NCBI GenBank assembly: GCA_963575745.1
Contig: CAUYUJ010017971.1
Span: 95,069 to 159,068 of the forward strand
DNA from: Prorocentrum cordatum
Lineage: Eukaryota > Sar > Dinophyceae > Prorocentrales > Prorocentraceae
DNA: 64,000 nucleotides
Reading direction: 5' to 3'
Made by a program: the position numbers and the translations under genes. Positions 1 through 9,985 of this stretch are shown here, piece after piece. Numbering within the stretch: position 1 is the first letter of the stretch; each line of letters begins with the position of its first letter. The notes below the pieces were generated by a model. It was not told the origin of the DNA and searched no databases. It worked only from the letters and a program-made list of their open reading frames with translations.

Positions 1-110
1 CATTATTACAAGCACCCTCACCAGCATCACCATCGTCAGATCATCCACAGATTCGACAACAACATCGTCGTCAGCAACAGCATCATCATCATCAACATCA
101 TCCGCGTCGC

Positions 111-163
<53 letters not shown>

Positions 164-536
164 GCAGCGGCAGCACCATCACCAGCATCATCATCAGCAG
201 CAATATCATCATGATCTCCATACGCATCATCTTCAACACCATCACCGCATCATCAAAATCATAATCATCAGCAGCAGCAGCGCCATCATCATCATCAGCA
301 TCATCATCATCAGCATCATCATCAGCAGCATCACCATCTTCATCATCATCATCAACATCGTAAACATACTTCACATCATCACAATCATCATCTCATCATA
401 ATCATCATCATCATCACCACCATCATCATCAACAACCTCATCCTCATTATCATCATCCGCGTCGTCATCATCATCAGCATCATCAGCAGCATCATCATCA
501 TCAGCATCGCCATCGCCATCGTCATCGTAATCTTCA
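1..536. repeat. ATC/CAT microsatellite with CAG runs
   Basis: Nearly continuous CAT/ATC triplets on the + strand, interrupted by CAG runs (about 141-172) and a few unique words such as CCGCGTCG. The frames crossing it are poly-Met, poly-Asp or poly-Leu, as expected of translated repeat. No gene is supported. Confidence 0.95.
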
Positions 537-639
537 TAACAACCAGCCTTTCCTCTACCTCCTTCCCCTCCTTCCCCCTCTCCTCATGTCCCTGTCCCAT
601 CTGTCCTCACTACAGGCTCTAAAGAGTTCTCCTGACACC

Positions 640-1010
640 AGACACCAGGCCAACGCAGCGAGAAGACGTGGGTTTGCACCACGGCGTTTGCACCACACGG
701 ATTCCGCCATAAACCTTTGCACCACATAGATGTCACCGTATAGCTTGCGAAGATGTGGATGTGCACCACATAGCTTACACAACATAGCTTCCACCGCAGA
801 CTTTGCATCACATCACTTAAACCGCATGCATTGCGATGATGTTGGTTTGCACCACATAACTTGCCCGACAAAGTTTCCACCACATACTTTGCGCCAGATA
901 CATTGGGCACACCACATAGCTTACGACGATGTTGTTTTGCACCACGTAGCTTACACCGCATGACCGGAGCCACGTAGCTAGCACCACACACACACACATT
1001 CCACCGCATT
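640..1010. repeat. Degenerate TTTGCACCACATAG minisatellite
   Basis: The word TTGCACCACATAG and close variants (GCACCACATAGCTTAC, GCATCACATCACTT, CCACCACATACTTTGC) recurs roughly every 20-35 bases. Spacing is irregular and copies are divergent, so this is an old array. Open frames here are by-products. Confidence 0.8.
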
Positions 1011-1020
1011 TCACCGCCCG

Positions 1021-1290
1021 AACCATGTCCAACCAGGCACATTGTGAGGACGTCTCCAGCGAAACCGCGCCGACCCCAAACCAAACCAAGCAAATTGTGA
1101 GGATGTCTCAAGCGAAACTGGCCAAAAACCAAGCCAAACCAGTGGCCAAACCAGGCAAATGTTGATTGAGGCTGTCTCATGCGCGGCGCCGGGCCAAACC
1201 AAACCAAGCCACGCCAATCCAGGCCAAACCAGGGGACAAACCATACAAATTCTGCGGATGTCTCCAGTGAACCGCCCCAAACCAGGCTCC
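1021..1290. repeat. Degenerate repeat, AAACCAAGCAAATTGTGAGG type
   Basis: At least four related units begin near 1,036, 1,088, 1,152 and 1,240. Each has ACCAGGCA or ACCAAGCA, then a TGAGGATGTCTC-like word, then GCGAAACnGC. Units are 50-90 bases apart and imperfect. No coding signal seen. Confidence 0.7.
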
Positions 1291-1664
1291 ATCAACTCCT
1301 GCATAGAATCCGATTGAAGAATCGATAGCCAGAGGGCCCCCTCCCGCATTGAGTCCTGCTGGGGCTCTTCAATTTGATTGGAATTGCCCTCGAAATCTTG
1401 TTTTTGATCGGGCTCGTGCGAGGTCCCTCACTTGGGCGGCCTCCACGCGCCTTCTCCAAAGGCGATCGATTGATGTGGCTGAGCCGCAGCAGGATGCACG
1501 CGGCTGGGGCACAACAGCACATGTGTGGATGCATCTGTCTTGCGAGTGTCCTCGGGGCAACGGTGTCGCGTCAGGAGAAACAGTCCGGAAACTGTGGTTG
1601 TCCACGTCCTCTCTCCCTCTCTCCCTCCATCCCCATCCCCTCTTCCTGCTCCTCCTCGTCATCA
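1291..1664. other. Non-repetitive stretch, nothing recognised
   Basis: Mixed-composition DNA between a minisatellite and a CCT tract. Frames on both strands are open but run straight into the CCT tract and carry no recognisable motif. Confidence 0.5.
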
Positions 1665-1908
1665 TCATTATCCTCCTCCTCCTCCTCCTCCTCCTCCTCC
1701 TCCTCCTCCTCCTGCTCCTCTTCCTCCTCTTCCCTCCTCCTCCTCCTCCTCCCTCCTCCTCCTCCTCCTCTGCTCCTGCTCCTCCCAAACCTCCTCCCTC
1801 CTCCTCCTCCTCCTCCTCCTCCTCCTCCTCCCCTCCCTCCCCTCCCTCCCTCCCTCCCCTCCTCCCTCCCTCCCTCCCTCCCTCCCTCCCTCCCTCCTAT
1901 TCCCTTAT
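1665..1908. repeat. CCT/CCCT polypyrimidine tract
   Basis: Perfect CCT runs with interspersed CCCT and CTG units, becoming CCTCCCT-rich after about 1,830. The + strand is almost purely pyrimidine, a composition with H-DNA potential. It reads as poly-Pro, poly-Ser or poly-Leu depending on frame. Confidence 0.95.
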
Positions 1909-2067
1909 GCTCCCTCCTCCCGCCCCCTGCTTCCCTCCTCCTTTTTCCCTCCCCCCTGCTGTCTTTTCCTCCTTCTCCTGCCCCACCACCAGAAGGGCAA
2001 GCCCACGCAAAGCCTGACTGGAGTAGAAGACCTCCTCCTTCCTTTTCCTCAAACAGAAATTGCCCAG

Positions 2068-2114
2068 GAGGAGGAGGAATAGGAGGAGGAGGAGGAGGAG
2101 GAGGAGGAGGAGGG
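2068..2114. repeat. GGA tract
   Basis: Short purine-rich GGA run on the + strand, opposite in strand sense to the CCT tract about 160 bases upstream. Confidence 0.9.
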
Positions 2115-2204
2115 GATTTACTTCTTTGTAGACGAAACCAATGAGTACGGGGTCCTTCGCCCCCGGTGCTCCTCTAGGCTGCCCAGGGTCACCATGCATT
2201 GCCT

Positions 2205-2985
2205 AGGCCTGCCCGCACAACGCCAAGCAACGACAAGCATTGCACAGCAATGCCAGGCATCGCCAAGCAATGCCAGGCAATGCGAATCCAAACCTAACAA
2301 CGCCAAGATGGCAAGCAATGCCTAGCGAGGCCATGCAATGCCAAGCAACGCCAAGCAATCCCGAACAATGCCAAGCAACGCAAAGCAAGGAATACAAGTA
2401 ATGACAAACACTAGCAACGCCACGCAACGCCACGCAATGCAAAGCAATGCAAAACTGGAAATCATTGCCAAACAACGCCGCTAAATGCCGAGCACGGGCA
2501 AGAAATGCTAAGCAGTACAAAGTAACGCCAAGCAACGATTCGAAACAGTGTATAGCAATGCGAAGCAACGCAAATCAATGCCAAGCAATGACAAGCAACG
2601 CAAAGCAATGCCAAGCAACGACTCCAAGCATGCGAAGCAACGTCAAGCAGTGTCATGCAATACAAAGCAACGCCAAGCAGTGCCAAGCAACGGTTCCAAG
2701 CAAAGCCAAGCATCGGCAAGCAATGCCAAGCAATGCAAAGCCAATACCAATCAATGCCAAGCAATGCCAGGCAATACCAAGCAATGCCAAGCAACGAATC
2801 CAAGCAATGCCAAGCAATGCTCAGCAACGCAACGCCAATGCTAAGCAACGTCAAAGCAATGCCTAGAAACACAAAGCAATACCAAGCAACGATTCCAAGT
2901 AATGCTGAGCAGCAACCAGCAACGGCAAGCAATTCCAAGCAATACCAAGCAATACCAAGCAGCGAGTCCAAGAAATCTGTTCATC
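2205..2985. repeat. CAAGCAATGC decamer satellite
   Basis: About 780 bases of a 10-11 bp unit, CAAGCAATGC, with variants CAAGCAACGC, CAGGCAATGC, CAAAGCAATGC and occasional insertions such as GATTC or ATTCCAAG. Translation gives SNAKQCQA-type periodic peptides on + and cysteine/leucine-rich ones on -. These are artefacts of the repeat, not proteins. Confidence 0.9.
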
Positions 2986-2989
2986 TGTC

Positions 2990-3354
2990 CATTAACGAGG
3001 CATCACGTCGGGCATCAGCGTCTGGATTCTCACATTCAGGCACGAAATTCGCGGGAAAGTAATACTGCCGAAAAGGCGCCCAAATAAAAAGTGCCATGAT
3101 TATTGTCTTGTGTGTTTTTCCAAGCGGTGATGTCCTCCAGGCCCCGTCGCGAGGGGGGCTCAAGCGCCCCAAAAACAACCCGAATAAGCAACGATGAGCA
3201 ATATTTTGAATTGCGTAATGCTGCATTGCTCAGACCTGTTGAAACTGCTCCAGGAGGAGGAAGACCCCTACTTGTGGTCGCGGCAGGCTCATGCGATTGC
3301 ACCTGTAATCCGCGCTGACGCCCTTATGCATAACATGGACCCACCTGCTCCTCA
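2990..3354. other. Complex sequence without recognisable gene
   Basis: No repeat or domain seen. Short frames on both strands lack any family motif. Confidence 0.5.
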
Positions 3355-3515
3355 TGCTCCCCATCCTCCATCTGATCCTCCTCCTCATCACATCATCATA
3401 ATCCGCACCATCCTCCCCATCAGCACCACCATCAGCATCAAGAACATCCTCCTCCTCCCCATCCTCATCCTCATCAGAACCAGCATCAAAACCGCCAACA
3501 GCAACAAGCTTTTTA
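3355..3515. repeat. CCTCATC/ATC-rich tract
   Basis: Mixed CCT and ATC triplets (for example CATCCTCCTCCTCCCCATCC). Low complexity, no gene. Confidence 0.85.
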
Positions 3516-3844
3516 AGACTGCTCGCTCTTACCTGCCCGCGTGCCGTTCAACACGTATACTCCCAACCCTCGATACTCACCGTCTCCGTCTTCGATCATA
3601 ACCCCATGGGGAATATCTTCCTTGCCTGCCAGGCCAGGTGTAGTTGGTGCAGCCCCTAAAACAACGGAAGAGGGGGCAGATGAAAAGGCGAAGGACAAGG
3701 ATAGAGCGCGAGAGAGATTAGCAGGAGGGGGACTAGGAGCAGAGAACACGTGGCAAATCCATGCGGGCAGATCGGGCGGGTCGACCCTAACGGGTGGGTC
3801 GAGTAGGCGGGCCCAGGCGGCCATGCTGAAGCGTAAGTCCTGTA

Positions 3845-3990
3845 TGAATCGCGAAGAGGTCTCGAGCGATAGCGCGTTTCACAAGTAAATCGCGAGAAAA
3901 GCTCGAGCGAGAGCGCGATTCATAAGCGTCGAAGGCCTGGCGTCTGAATTAATTGCGAAGAAGTTCCCGCGAAAGCGCGATTTTGAGACA
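3845..3990. repeat. Three hairpin-forming repeats rich in CGCGATT
   Basis: Three related units near 3,845-3,882, 3,887-3,924 and 3,947-3,985 follow the pattern AATCGCGAaga...TCGAGCGAnAGCGCGATT. Each unit is itself an imperfect inverted repeat (AATCGCGA against a CGCGATT-type arm), so each could fold into a short hairpin. Confidence 0.65.
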
Positions 3991-4049
3991 AACTGTGAAG
4001 ACACATCAGGCGGGAGCCGTTGTTGTGGGCCTACAAAGGCACCCTGATT

Positions 4050-4900
4050 TGGACGGCACGAACGCGGCTCGCGCGCGCGAGGCGCGGGCGCCGCCAGGCC
4101 GCCGCGTCGGCCGGCGGCGCCCGCTGGCCTGCTCGTTCGCACCTTCTCGTCTTGCCGCCGGTCGGGGCGGGATGTTAAGTACCGACCACCTTCTGGCCAT
4201 CGCTCGGACGTCCATTCCCTGTGTTTTTTTCGGTTTCGCGCGTGGTTTTTTCGCCGAATGATCAAGGATGCTCCTCGATGGCCCTCGCCGAAGGAAAAAT
4301 GCACACGTCCGAGCGATGCCAAGACCACCTTCGTCGGCGCGGGAGGCGCGCGGGCCCACGCGTCAGGGGCCGCGCGGCCGCCGCGGCCAGTGCGCGCCGT
4401 GCGCGCGGACGTGCGCGGCGTGGCCCCCCGTGAATGGCCGCGCCGCGCGCGGGAGGCGCGCCGGCCCCGCGAGGGGGGCGCGCTGCCTGGCGCGCGGCTG
4501 GCGCGCCGGAGGCGCGCAGCCCCGCGGGAGGGCGCGCGCTGCCCAGTGGGCGAAGGGGCGCGCGGCGCGGCCCCGCGGAAGGGCCGCGCCGCGCGCGCCA
4601 GGCGCGCGGCCCCCGGAGCGGCCGCGCTGCATGGGGCTTGAGCTGGCGCGCGGTGCGGCCCCGCGGAAGGGCCGCGACGCACGCGGCGCCTTCTCCCCGC
4701 CCGCCCGCTCCAGGGGGTGGCACTCAAGGCGACTTCGGTCGGCGGCGGCACCACGGCGCGCTGGGCCAGCGGAGCCCAGCCGCGACGGCGCGCGCGCGCC
4801 GGCGGGGCGCCGCACCCCACGGTGTGGGCGCCCCGCCGAGCGGGCCGTGGGGCCGAGCGGCGCGCGGAGCGCTGGTGGTTGTAGACTGGGGGCCAGGGGC
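4050..4900. other. Very GC-rich, CpG-dense block
   Basis: Dominated by GCGCGC, CGCGGC and GGCGCG words. Long frames are open on several frames of both strands, which is what stop-poor GC-rich DNA gives. Translations are Ala/Arg/Pro/Gly-rich with no domain. I do not call a gene. Confidence 0.6.
4194..4321. repeat. Inverted repeat around GCATCGCTCGGACGT
   Basis: TGGCCATCGCTCGGACGT at 4,194-4,211 is mirrored by ACGTCCGAGCGATGCCA at 4,304-4,321, giving a stem of about 17 bp around a 90-base loop. A possible foldback element; no target duplication could be identified. Confidence 0.6.
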
Positions 4901-5039
4901 CCAGTCTGGTGGCACCAGACTTCCCCTCTCAAAAAGGGCACGGGCCCTGGGAGGGGCACCTCACCACCACCACCATCACCCCCCACTTACTCATCCCGCC
5001 AACCCCCATTGTCCCTTTCCCCTGTGCCGCTGTGATGCC

Positions 5040-5660
5040 CTCCTCCTCCTCCTCCTCCTTCTCCTCCTCCTCCTCCTCATCATCATCAGCATCATCATCA
5101 GCAGCATCATCATCGTCATCATCATCGTCGTCATCATCATCCTGACCCTGATTGTACTCCTGATCCTCATCAACATTAGCATCGTCATCATCATCAGCAG
5201 CAGCATCATCAGCAGCAGCATGATCACCAGCATCATCAGCAGCAGCAGCATCATCATCGTCATCATCAGCATCATGGTCGTTATCATCAGCATCATCGTC
5301 GTCGTCATCCGCAGCATCATCATTATGAGCATCATCATCAGCATCATCATCATCAGCAGCATCATCAGCATCATCATCATCAGCAGCATCGTCAGCATCA
5401 CCATCAGCAGCAGCATCATCATCGTCAGCATCATCATCAGCATCAGCATCAGCATCATCATCAGCATCGTCAGCAGCAGCATGATCATCAGCATCATCAG
5501 CAGCATCAGCATCAGCATCAGCATCAGCAGCAGCATCATCATTGTCATCAGCATCATCATCAGCATCATCACCAGCATCCTACTCAGCATCAGCATCATC
5601 ATCACCATCAGCATCATCCTCATCCTCACCATCAGCATCATCATACCCATCATTTTCTTA
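5040..5660. repeat. CCT tract passing into ATC/AGC repeat
   Basis: CCT triplets (5,040-5,075) are followed by about 580 bases of CATCATCAGCAG-type triplets with CGTCGTC islands. Frames are poly-Ser, poly-Ile or poly-Met. Confidence 0.95.
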
Positions 5661-5967
5661 TGTTTCTGCATCATCTTCCGCCTGCCGTGACTGGCTAGAT
5701 CCTCTGCAGCCGGCACGGATGGCCTCTGCGTTCAGCGCAGCGGCGTCCGCGCGCAGCTCCTCCCCTCTCAAGTGAGTAGGCCGAGGAAAATCAGCAGCCA
5801 AGCAGGAGGGAGAGAACGCTGCATGGAACAGGAGGGGAGGGATCTGCGCATATGTAAAGAGACAGAGACAGAGACAGAGAAAGAGAGAGAGCGAGAAAAA
5901 AGAGAGAGACAGAGAGAGGAAAAAATGCACTCGTGCTGAAATGGAGCTGGGACTACTCTGGAAATCC

Positions 5968-6122
5968 TTTTCCTCCTCCTCCTCCTCCTCCTCCGCCTCC
6001 TCCTCCTCCTCCTCCTTCCCTCCCTCCCTCCCTCCCTCCCTCCCTCCCTCCCTCCTCCCTCCTCCCTCCTCCCTCCTCCCTCCTCCCTCCTCCCTCCTCC
6101 CTCCTCCCTCCTCCCTCTCCCT
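5968..6122. repeat. CCT, CCCT and CCTCCCT polypyrimidine tract
   Basis: CCT runs, then CCCT tetramers (about 6,018-6,050), then a regular 7-bp CCTCCCT array to about 6,118. The change of period within one tract suggests successive slippage expansions. Confidence 0.95.
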
Positions 6123-6180
6123 GCCGTCGCCGCCTCCCTCGCCGGCGTCGTCGCGTCCGCCGCCGCAGCCGCCGCCGCCG

Positions 6181-6297
6181 CGGCCGGGAGCCCGCGCGCT
6201 CCAGCAGGGCCCTGCACGCGCCCGCGTGGCCGCCGTAGGCCGCCTGGTGCAGGGGCGTGTTGCCCCTGGCGTCTCGCGCCTGCACACTGGGGGAGGG
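6181..6297 (-). pseudogene. Single ankyrin-repeat module, exon-like
   Basis: The minus strand reads ARDARGNTPLHQAAYGGHAG followed by an ACRALLERAGS-type second helix. This is the ankyrin pattern: beta-finger, TPLHxAAxxG helix, second helix. The family mediates protein-protein contacts. The module is preceded on its own strand by pyrimidine-rich sequence and CAG, compatible with a 3' splice site, and runs into GGA/CCT repeat on both sides. No start codon, no neighbouring repeat and no partner exon can be connected. Either it is one exon of a gene with microsatellite-filled introns or an isolated relic. The ankyrin call is firm at motif level; whether it is expressed is unknown. Confidence 0.65.
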
Positions 6298-6365
6298 GAC
6301 GGGCGGCCTCCCGGCCCGCCTCCGCCGCGGAGGGGGCCCAGGGACAGGAGGGGGACGCAGGGGGA

Positions 6366-6445
6366 CGAGGAGGAGGAGGAGGACAAGGAGGAGGAGGACG
6401 AAGAGGAGGAGGAGGACGAGGAAGAGGAGGAGGAGGAGGAGTTGG
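6366..6445. repeat. GGA/GACGAGGA tract
   Basis: Purine-rich triplets on +, reading as poly-Glu/Asp. Flanks the ankyrin module on the side opposite the CCT tract. Confidence 0.9.
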
Positions 6446-6564
6446 TGGTGGTGGTGGAACGATCTCGGGCCGAGCGTCTGAGTGACCACAGAGCAGCATT
6501 CACCAGGGGGATTCTGCCATGTGCGACCTATCGTGCGCAAGATATGCGACTAAACGACGGCCCC

Positions 6565-6665
6565 CCGGAGGAGGAAGACGAAGAGGAGGAGGAGGAGGAG
6601 GAGGACGAAGAGGAAAAGGACTACGAGGAGGACTCCTCCTCTTCGTCCTCTTCTTTGTCCTCCTT
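6565..6665. repeat. GGA tract meeting CCTCTTC tract
   Basis: GGA/GAC triplets to about 6,635, then CTCCTCTTCGTCC. The strand switch of purines makes a diffuse inverted repeat. Confidence 0.8.
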
Positions 6666-6744
6666 TTCTTCGTCCTCCGCCCGGGAGGCCGAGGGGGCCC
6701 AGGGGCACACAGACCCAGACGTGAGCGCTTGGTAAAACAGCAGA

Positions 6745-6905
6745 AAGATCACGACGGGAAGTGTTTTTGCCATGTTCGGCCTCTGGGGGGCCCTCGCCGG
6801 GCCCCGGGACCGTCCAAAAACGGCACAAGATGAAAAGCCGGTCCCAAGGAAAGGGTCGGGACTTCGGGGACCGTACATTAAAAAGATCATGACGTCGCAT
6901 GTCTG
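6745..6905 (+). repeat. Dispersed repeat family D, copy 1
   Basis: Shares an ordered series of words with the other D copies: AAAGATCACGACG, then TTCGGCCTC..GGGGCCC, GGGACCGTC.AAAAACGGC, GATGAAAAGCCGGTCC, GGGTCGGGACTTC.GGGGACCG and GACGTCGCATG. About 160 bp and non-coding. Shared order over the full length indicates mobile or duplicated origin, not chance. Confidence 0.75.
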
Positions 6906-6939
6906 GGAATAGAGGGCACAGATCCCAGGATCCCCCATG

Positions 6940-7060
6940 TTCCCCATCGTTTCTGCGTGTTCGTCTTCCCCTTCCACTTCCGATCGGTTCCCTATCCCCC
7001 TGGGGATCGACGATTAAGTGTGTCTGTGGGTTTGTCTTCCCTCCCGAGAATCAGCGTTGA
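6940..7060. repeat. Repeat pair member, GGGGATCGACGAT type (a)
   Basis: CTGGGGATCGACGATTAAGTG then TGTCTGTGGGTTTGTCTTCC is matched by a second copy at about 7,330-7,470 carrying TGGGGAATCGACGATATAA and TGTCTGTGGTTTTTGTCCC. Both are preceded by TTCCCCATnnTTTC words. Confidence 0.65.
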
Positions 7061-7329
7061 GGGAGGGGGTGGGTCAGGAGGGCCACGGGGGAAGGGACGG
7101 AGGGAGGGAAGGGAGGGAGGGAGGACGAGCAAGAGCTCTGGGGCCCGCTGGGATGGCGGCGTGACTGCGCCGTGACGGCACGCCTGGCCCCTCAGGCCTA
7201 CGGGCCACCGCCACCGCGGCGTCAGACCGGGGCGCGCTGTCCAGCCGCCAGGGGTGTCGGCGGTTCGGGTGCAGCGCCCCTCCCTCTGTGAAGGGGCCCT
7301 GGGACACACACAAATAAATACACACAAAC

Positions 7330-7470
7330 AAAAAGATTCCCCATATTTTCCTATATCTTCTGGGTTTTTGTCTTCCCCCCCACTTCCCATACTTTCCCAC
7401 ATCTTCTGGGGAATCGACGATATAATTGTGTCTGTGGTTTTTGTCCCTCCTGCCTCTGGGGGAGGGCGAG
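7330..7470. repeat. Repeat pair member, GGGGATCGACGAT type (b)
   Basis: Second copy of the sequence at 6,940-7,060, same orientation, with small insertions. Contains its own internal near-repeat CCCATA.TTTCC.A.ATCTTCTGGG (7,338-7,365 and 7,385-7,412). Confidence 0.65.
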
Positions 7471-7649
7471 GAGCAGAGACCGCGCGCGGGCCCCGTCCCC
7501 TAAAAAAAGGCCCGCCCGCTCCCCAGGCCGCACCGCCCGCCACCCGCGCTGGGGGACAAGCCCGCGGCGGCCCCCAGACCCCCCGCCGGGCCCGCACCGG
7601 CGCCGCCCCAGGGTGGGGGGCCGCCTCGGCGCAGGAGATCCAAGGCATG

Positions 7650-7902
7650 CGACGTCCTGATTCGTTCCATACAGGGCAGTTTTTAATACATGGGATGTTT
7701 CTAAAACATTGGATCTTGAATACATGATCAATGTATGAATGAACTTATGCGTGAACGCATCGTTGTTTTTAGTACTGAACCCCTGCATTCTTAATGCATT
7801 TCCCGGGACGGGCCTTTCATCCCGGGTCGTTTCTGATCGGTCCTGGGGCCGGGCGCGGGCCCCGAGTGGCCGAGAACGATGAAAAACCTCCTGTGCTGTT
7901 CT
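7650..7902 (-). repeat. Dispersed repeat family D, copy 2
   Basis: Reverse-complement copy of family D. On the minus strand it shows GTTTTTCATCGTTCTCGGCC, GGGGCCCGCGCC, CAGGACCGATCAGAAACG and CCCGGGATGAAAGGCC, then GACGTCGCATGCC after about 90 bases of extra AT-richer sequence. Confidence 0.7.
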
Positions 7903-7999
7903 GCACCTGCCCCCGCCCCCGCGGCGGCCGCGCCCCGGGGCACCGCCCAGAGGGCCCAGGCGCGGGTTGGGCGAAGGTGGGAGGGAGACCCAGAGATCC

Positions 8000-8158
8000 G
8001 ATGCCGTGATTCTTTCGATGCGGGGTCCCCTGAAGTCTCGACCCATTCACCAGGACCGGCTTTGCATCCCGAGTCGTCTTCTGACGGCCCCGAAGCCCAG
8101 TCAGGGCCCCTCGAGGCCGAAGACTGCGAAAAACGAAAAAAAACGTCGTGATCTTTGT
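8000..8158 (-). repeat. Dispersed repeat family D, copy 3
   Basis: Minus-strand copy: AAAGATCACGACGTTTT, TTCGGCCTCGAGGGGCCC, CGGGATGCAAAGCCGGTCC, GGGTCGAGACTTCAGGGG. It lies in the same orientation as copy 2 about 100 bases away and opposite to copy 1. Confidence 0.75.
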
Positions 8159-8159
8159 C

Positions 8160-8560
8160 AGTGCCCTGGATCTCTGGGAAGGGGGGCGAAGGGGCGAAGG
8201 GAACGGGAGGCGGAGGGGGGACTTCGTGCCCGCACTGCGGGGAGCAGGCCCAACCCGGGGCGGCGACAGTGCAAAAGCGCGTTGCCAGGAGCGGGCCTCC
8301 CGACGCTGTCGCTGGCTGCACCGGGGCCCCGGGCGGCGGGGCCTCGGGCCCTCCGCGCACCGCGGCGGCGAGGCCCGCCACGACGGCGAACCCTGGCAGA
8401 CCGAGCTCCGAGCTGAGGTCGCAACGAAGACGCAGCAGGGTGGGGGGGGGGCCCGAGGGGCAGGCCCACCCCGGCGCGAGCGCCAGCCACCCGGAGGGCC
8501 TGCGGGCCAGCGCGCTCGGGGGGGCGGCGGCTGGCACCCCGAGGGGGCGCCTCCCGGAGG
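8160..8560. other. GC-rich spacer, nothing recognised
   Basis: High-GC sequence with overlapping Gly/Pro/Arg-rich frames on both strands and no identifiable domain. Confidence 0.4.
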
Positions 8561-8569
8561 GGCGCCCCG

Positions 8570-8805
8570 AGGAGGGCGAGAAGACGCAGGAGCAGGGGAG
8601 GAGAGGGAAGGGGGGAGGAGGGAGGGGGAGGGAGGGACGGAGAGGGAAGGGGAAGACGCAGGAGGGAGGGGGAGGAAGAGGGGGAGGGAGGGAGGAGGAG
8701 GGGAAGACGCAGGAGCAGGAGAGAAGCGGAGGGGAGCAGGGGGAGGGGGAGGGGGAGCAGAGGGAAGCGGAGGGGAGCAGGGAGCAGGAGCGGAGGAGGT
8801 CGGAC
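8570..8805. repeat. GGGA/GGA polypurine tract
   Basis: Almost purely purine on +, including GAAGACGCAGGAG words repeated at about 8,580, 8,653 and 8,703, so a roughly 50-70 bp higher-order unit is present inside the tract. Confidence 0.9.
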
Positions 8806-8954
8806 GCTGGCTGTGACGCTGGGTCGTGCTCTGTCTCTGCCGGAGGTCTTATGCCTGTGAAGCCCGCTGTGGCCTGTGTAACCCTGGGGCCGAAGAAAAG
8901 ACAAAAAGACGGAATTAACCTTCTGGCCACAGGATGGCCTCGAAATGCCATGGC

Positions 8955-9475
8955 GCGGAGAGGGAAGGGGGGGAGGAGGGAGGGGGAGGCGGAGGACGGA
9001 GAGGACGAGGGGGAGGGAGGGACGGAGGGGGGGGAGAAGAGAGGAGGGAGGGAGGGACGGAGCGCGCAGGGGCCCGAAGGACAGCCCGCAGAGCCCAGCC
9101 CAGCCAAAACATACAGAGGCACTGGGAGATATTCCAGAACAGGCTGACCAATGTCTCTGGGCGCTCACGGAGAAGCAAAAGAAACGGAGGAAGGAGCAGG
9201 AGGAGAAGGAGGAGGGGGAGGAGGAGGGGGGAGGAGGAAGAAGGAGGAGGAGAGGAGGAGGAGAAAGCACCAGCAGCGCAGCAACCGACGACGGAAGAGA
9301 GAGGGAGGGGAGGAGGACAAGAGGAGGAGGAGGAGAAAGAGGAGGAGGAGGAGGAGGAGGAGGAGGAGAAGAGAGGGAGGAGCGGAGGGGAAGGAGGAAG
9401 AGAAGGGAGGAGGAGGAGAGGAGGAGGAGAAGGAAGGGGAAGAGGAGGGCACGAAGCCCAGGGAGGCAACTCCAG
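8955..9475. repeat. GGA/GGGA polypurine tract
   Basis: About 500 bases of GGA, GGGA and GAGAGGGA units with short unique islands (about 9,080-9,170). Frames are Glu/Gly/Arg-rich on + and poly-Pro/Ser/Leu on -. Confidence 0.9.
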
Positions 9476-9647
9476 GCCTAGACGCGCTGCCGGGCAGCAC
9501 TCAGGGCACTGGTGTGCGTGTTGGTGTTGTCTGCGATTTCGTGACTGATGATTTCGTGATTGTCCGACTCGGCCTCGGGCTTCCGGAGGACCAGATCGAG
9601 GACGATGAGCTTCAGCGGGCGGCAGTGCGCATAGCTTTGAGGAAGGG

Positions 9648-9740
9648 GAAGAGGAGGAGGGAGGAGGAGGAGGAGGAGGAGGGAGGAGGAGGAACAGGAC
9701 GAGCAGGAGGAGGAGGAGGAGGAGGAGGAGGAGGAGGGTC
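9648..9740. repeat. GGA tract
   Basis: GGA triplets with one AACAGGACGAGCA interruption. Confidence 0.9.
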
Positions 9741-9927
9741 ACCCTCCCGTTCCTGATTTTTCTCCGTTCCCTCCCTCCCTGGGTTCGCGCCCCCCGTTGT
9801 CCGTGGCCCTCGGTCTGCGCAAAACCCCTTCTTTGCACTTCTTCCGCCTGAGGCGGTTGCGTGCCCTCTCTCGCTGCCCACTGCGACGGCACCGGCTTGC
9901 GCACGCGGCGCGGCCTGCGGAGGCAAG

Positions 9928-9985
9928 AAGAGGAGGAACAAGGAGGAGGAGGAGGAGGAGGAGGAGGAGGAGAAGGGGGAGGAGG
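9928..9985. repeat. GGA tract
   Basis: Short AGGAGGAGG run; the surroundings (9,750-10,550) are complex GC-rich sequence with no recognised gene. Confidence 0.85.

Noticed and set aside
1090-1210. TGGCCAAAA and AAGCCAAACC words considered as spliced-leader relics
   Set aside because: They are part of the AAACCAAGC minisatellite; no site matches more than a short core of the leader.
4434-5690. 418-residue + frame
   Set aside because: Runs from GC-rich stop-poor DNA straight into ATC repeat; no conserved motif.
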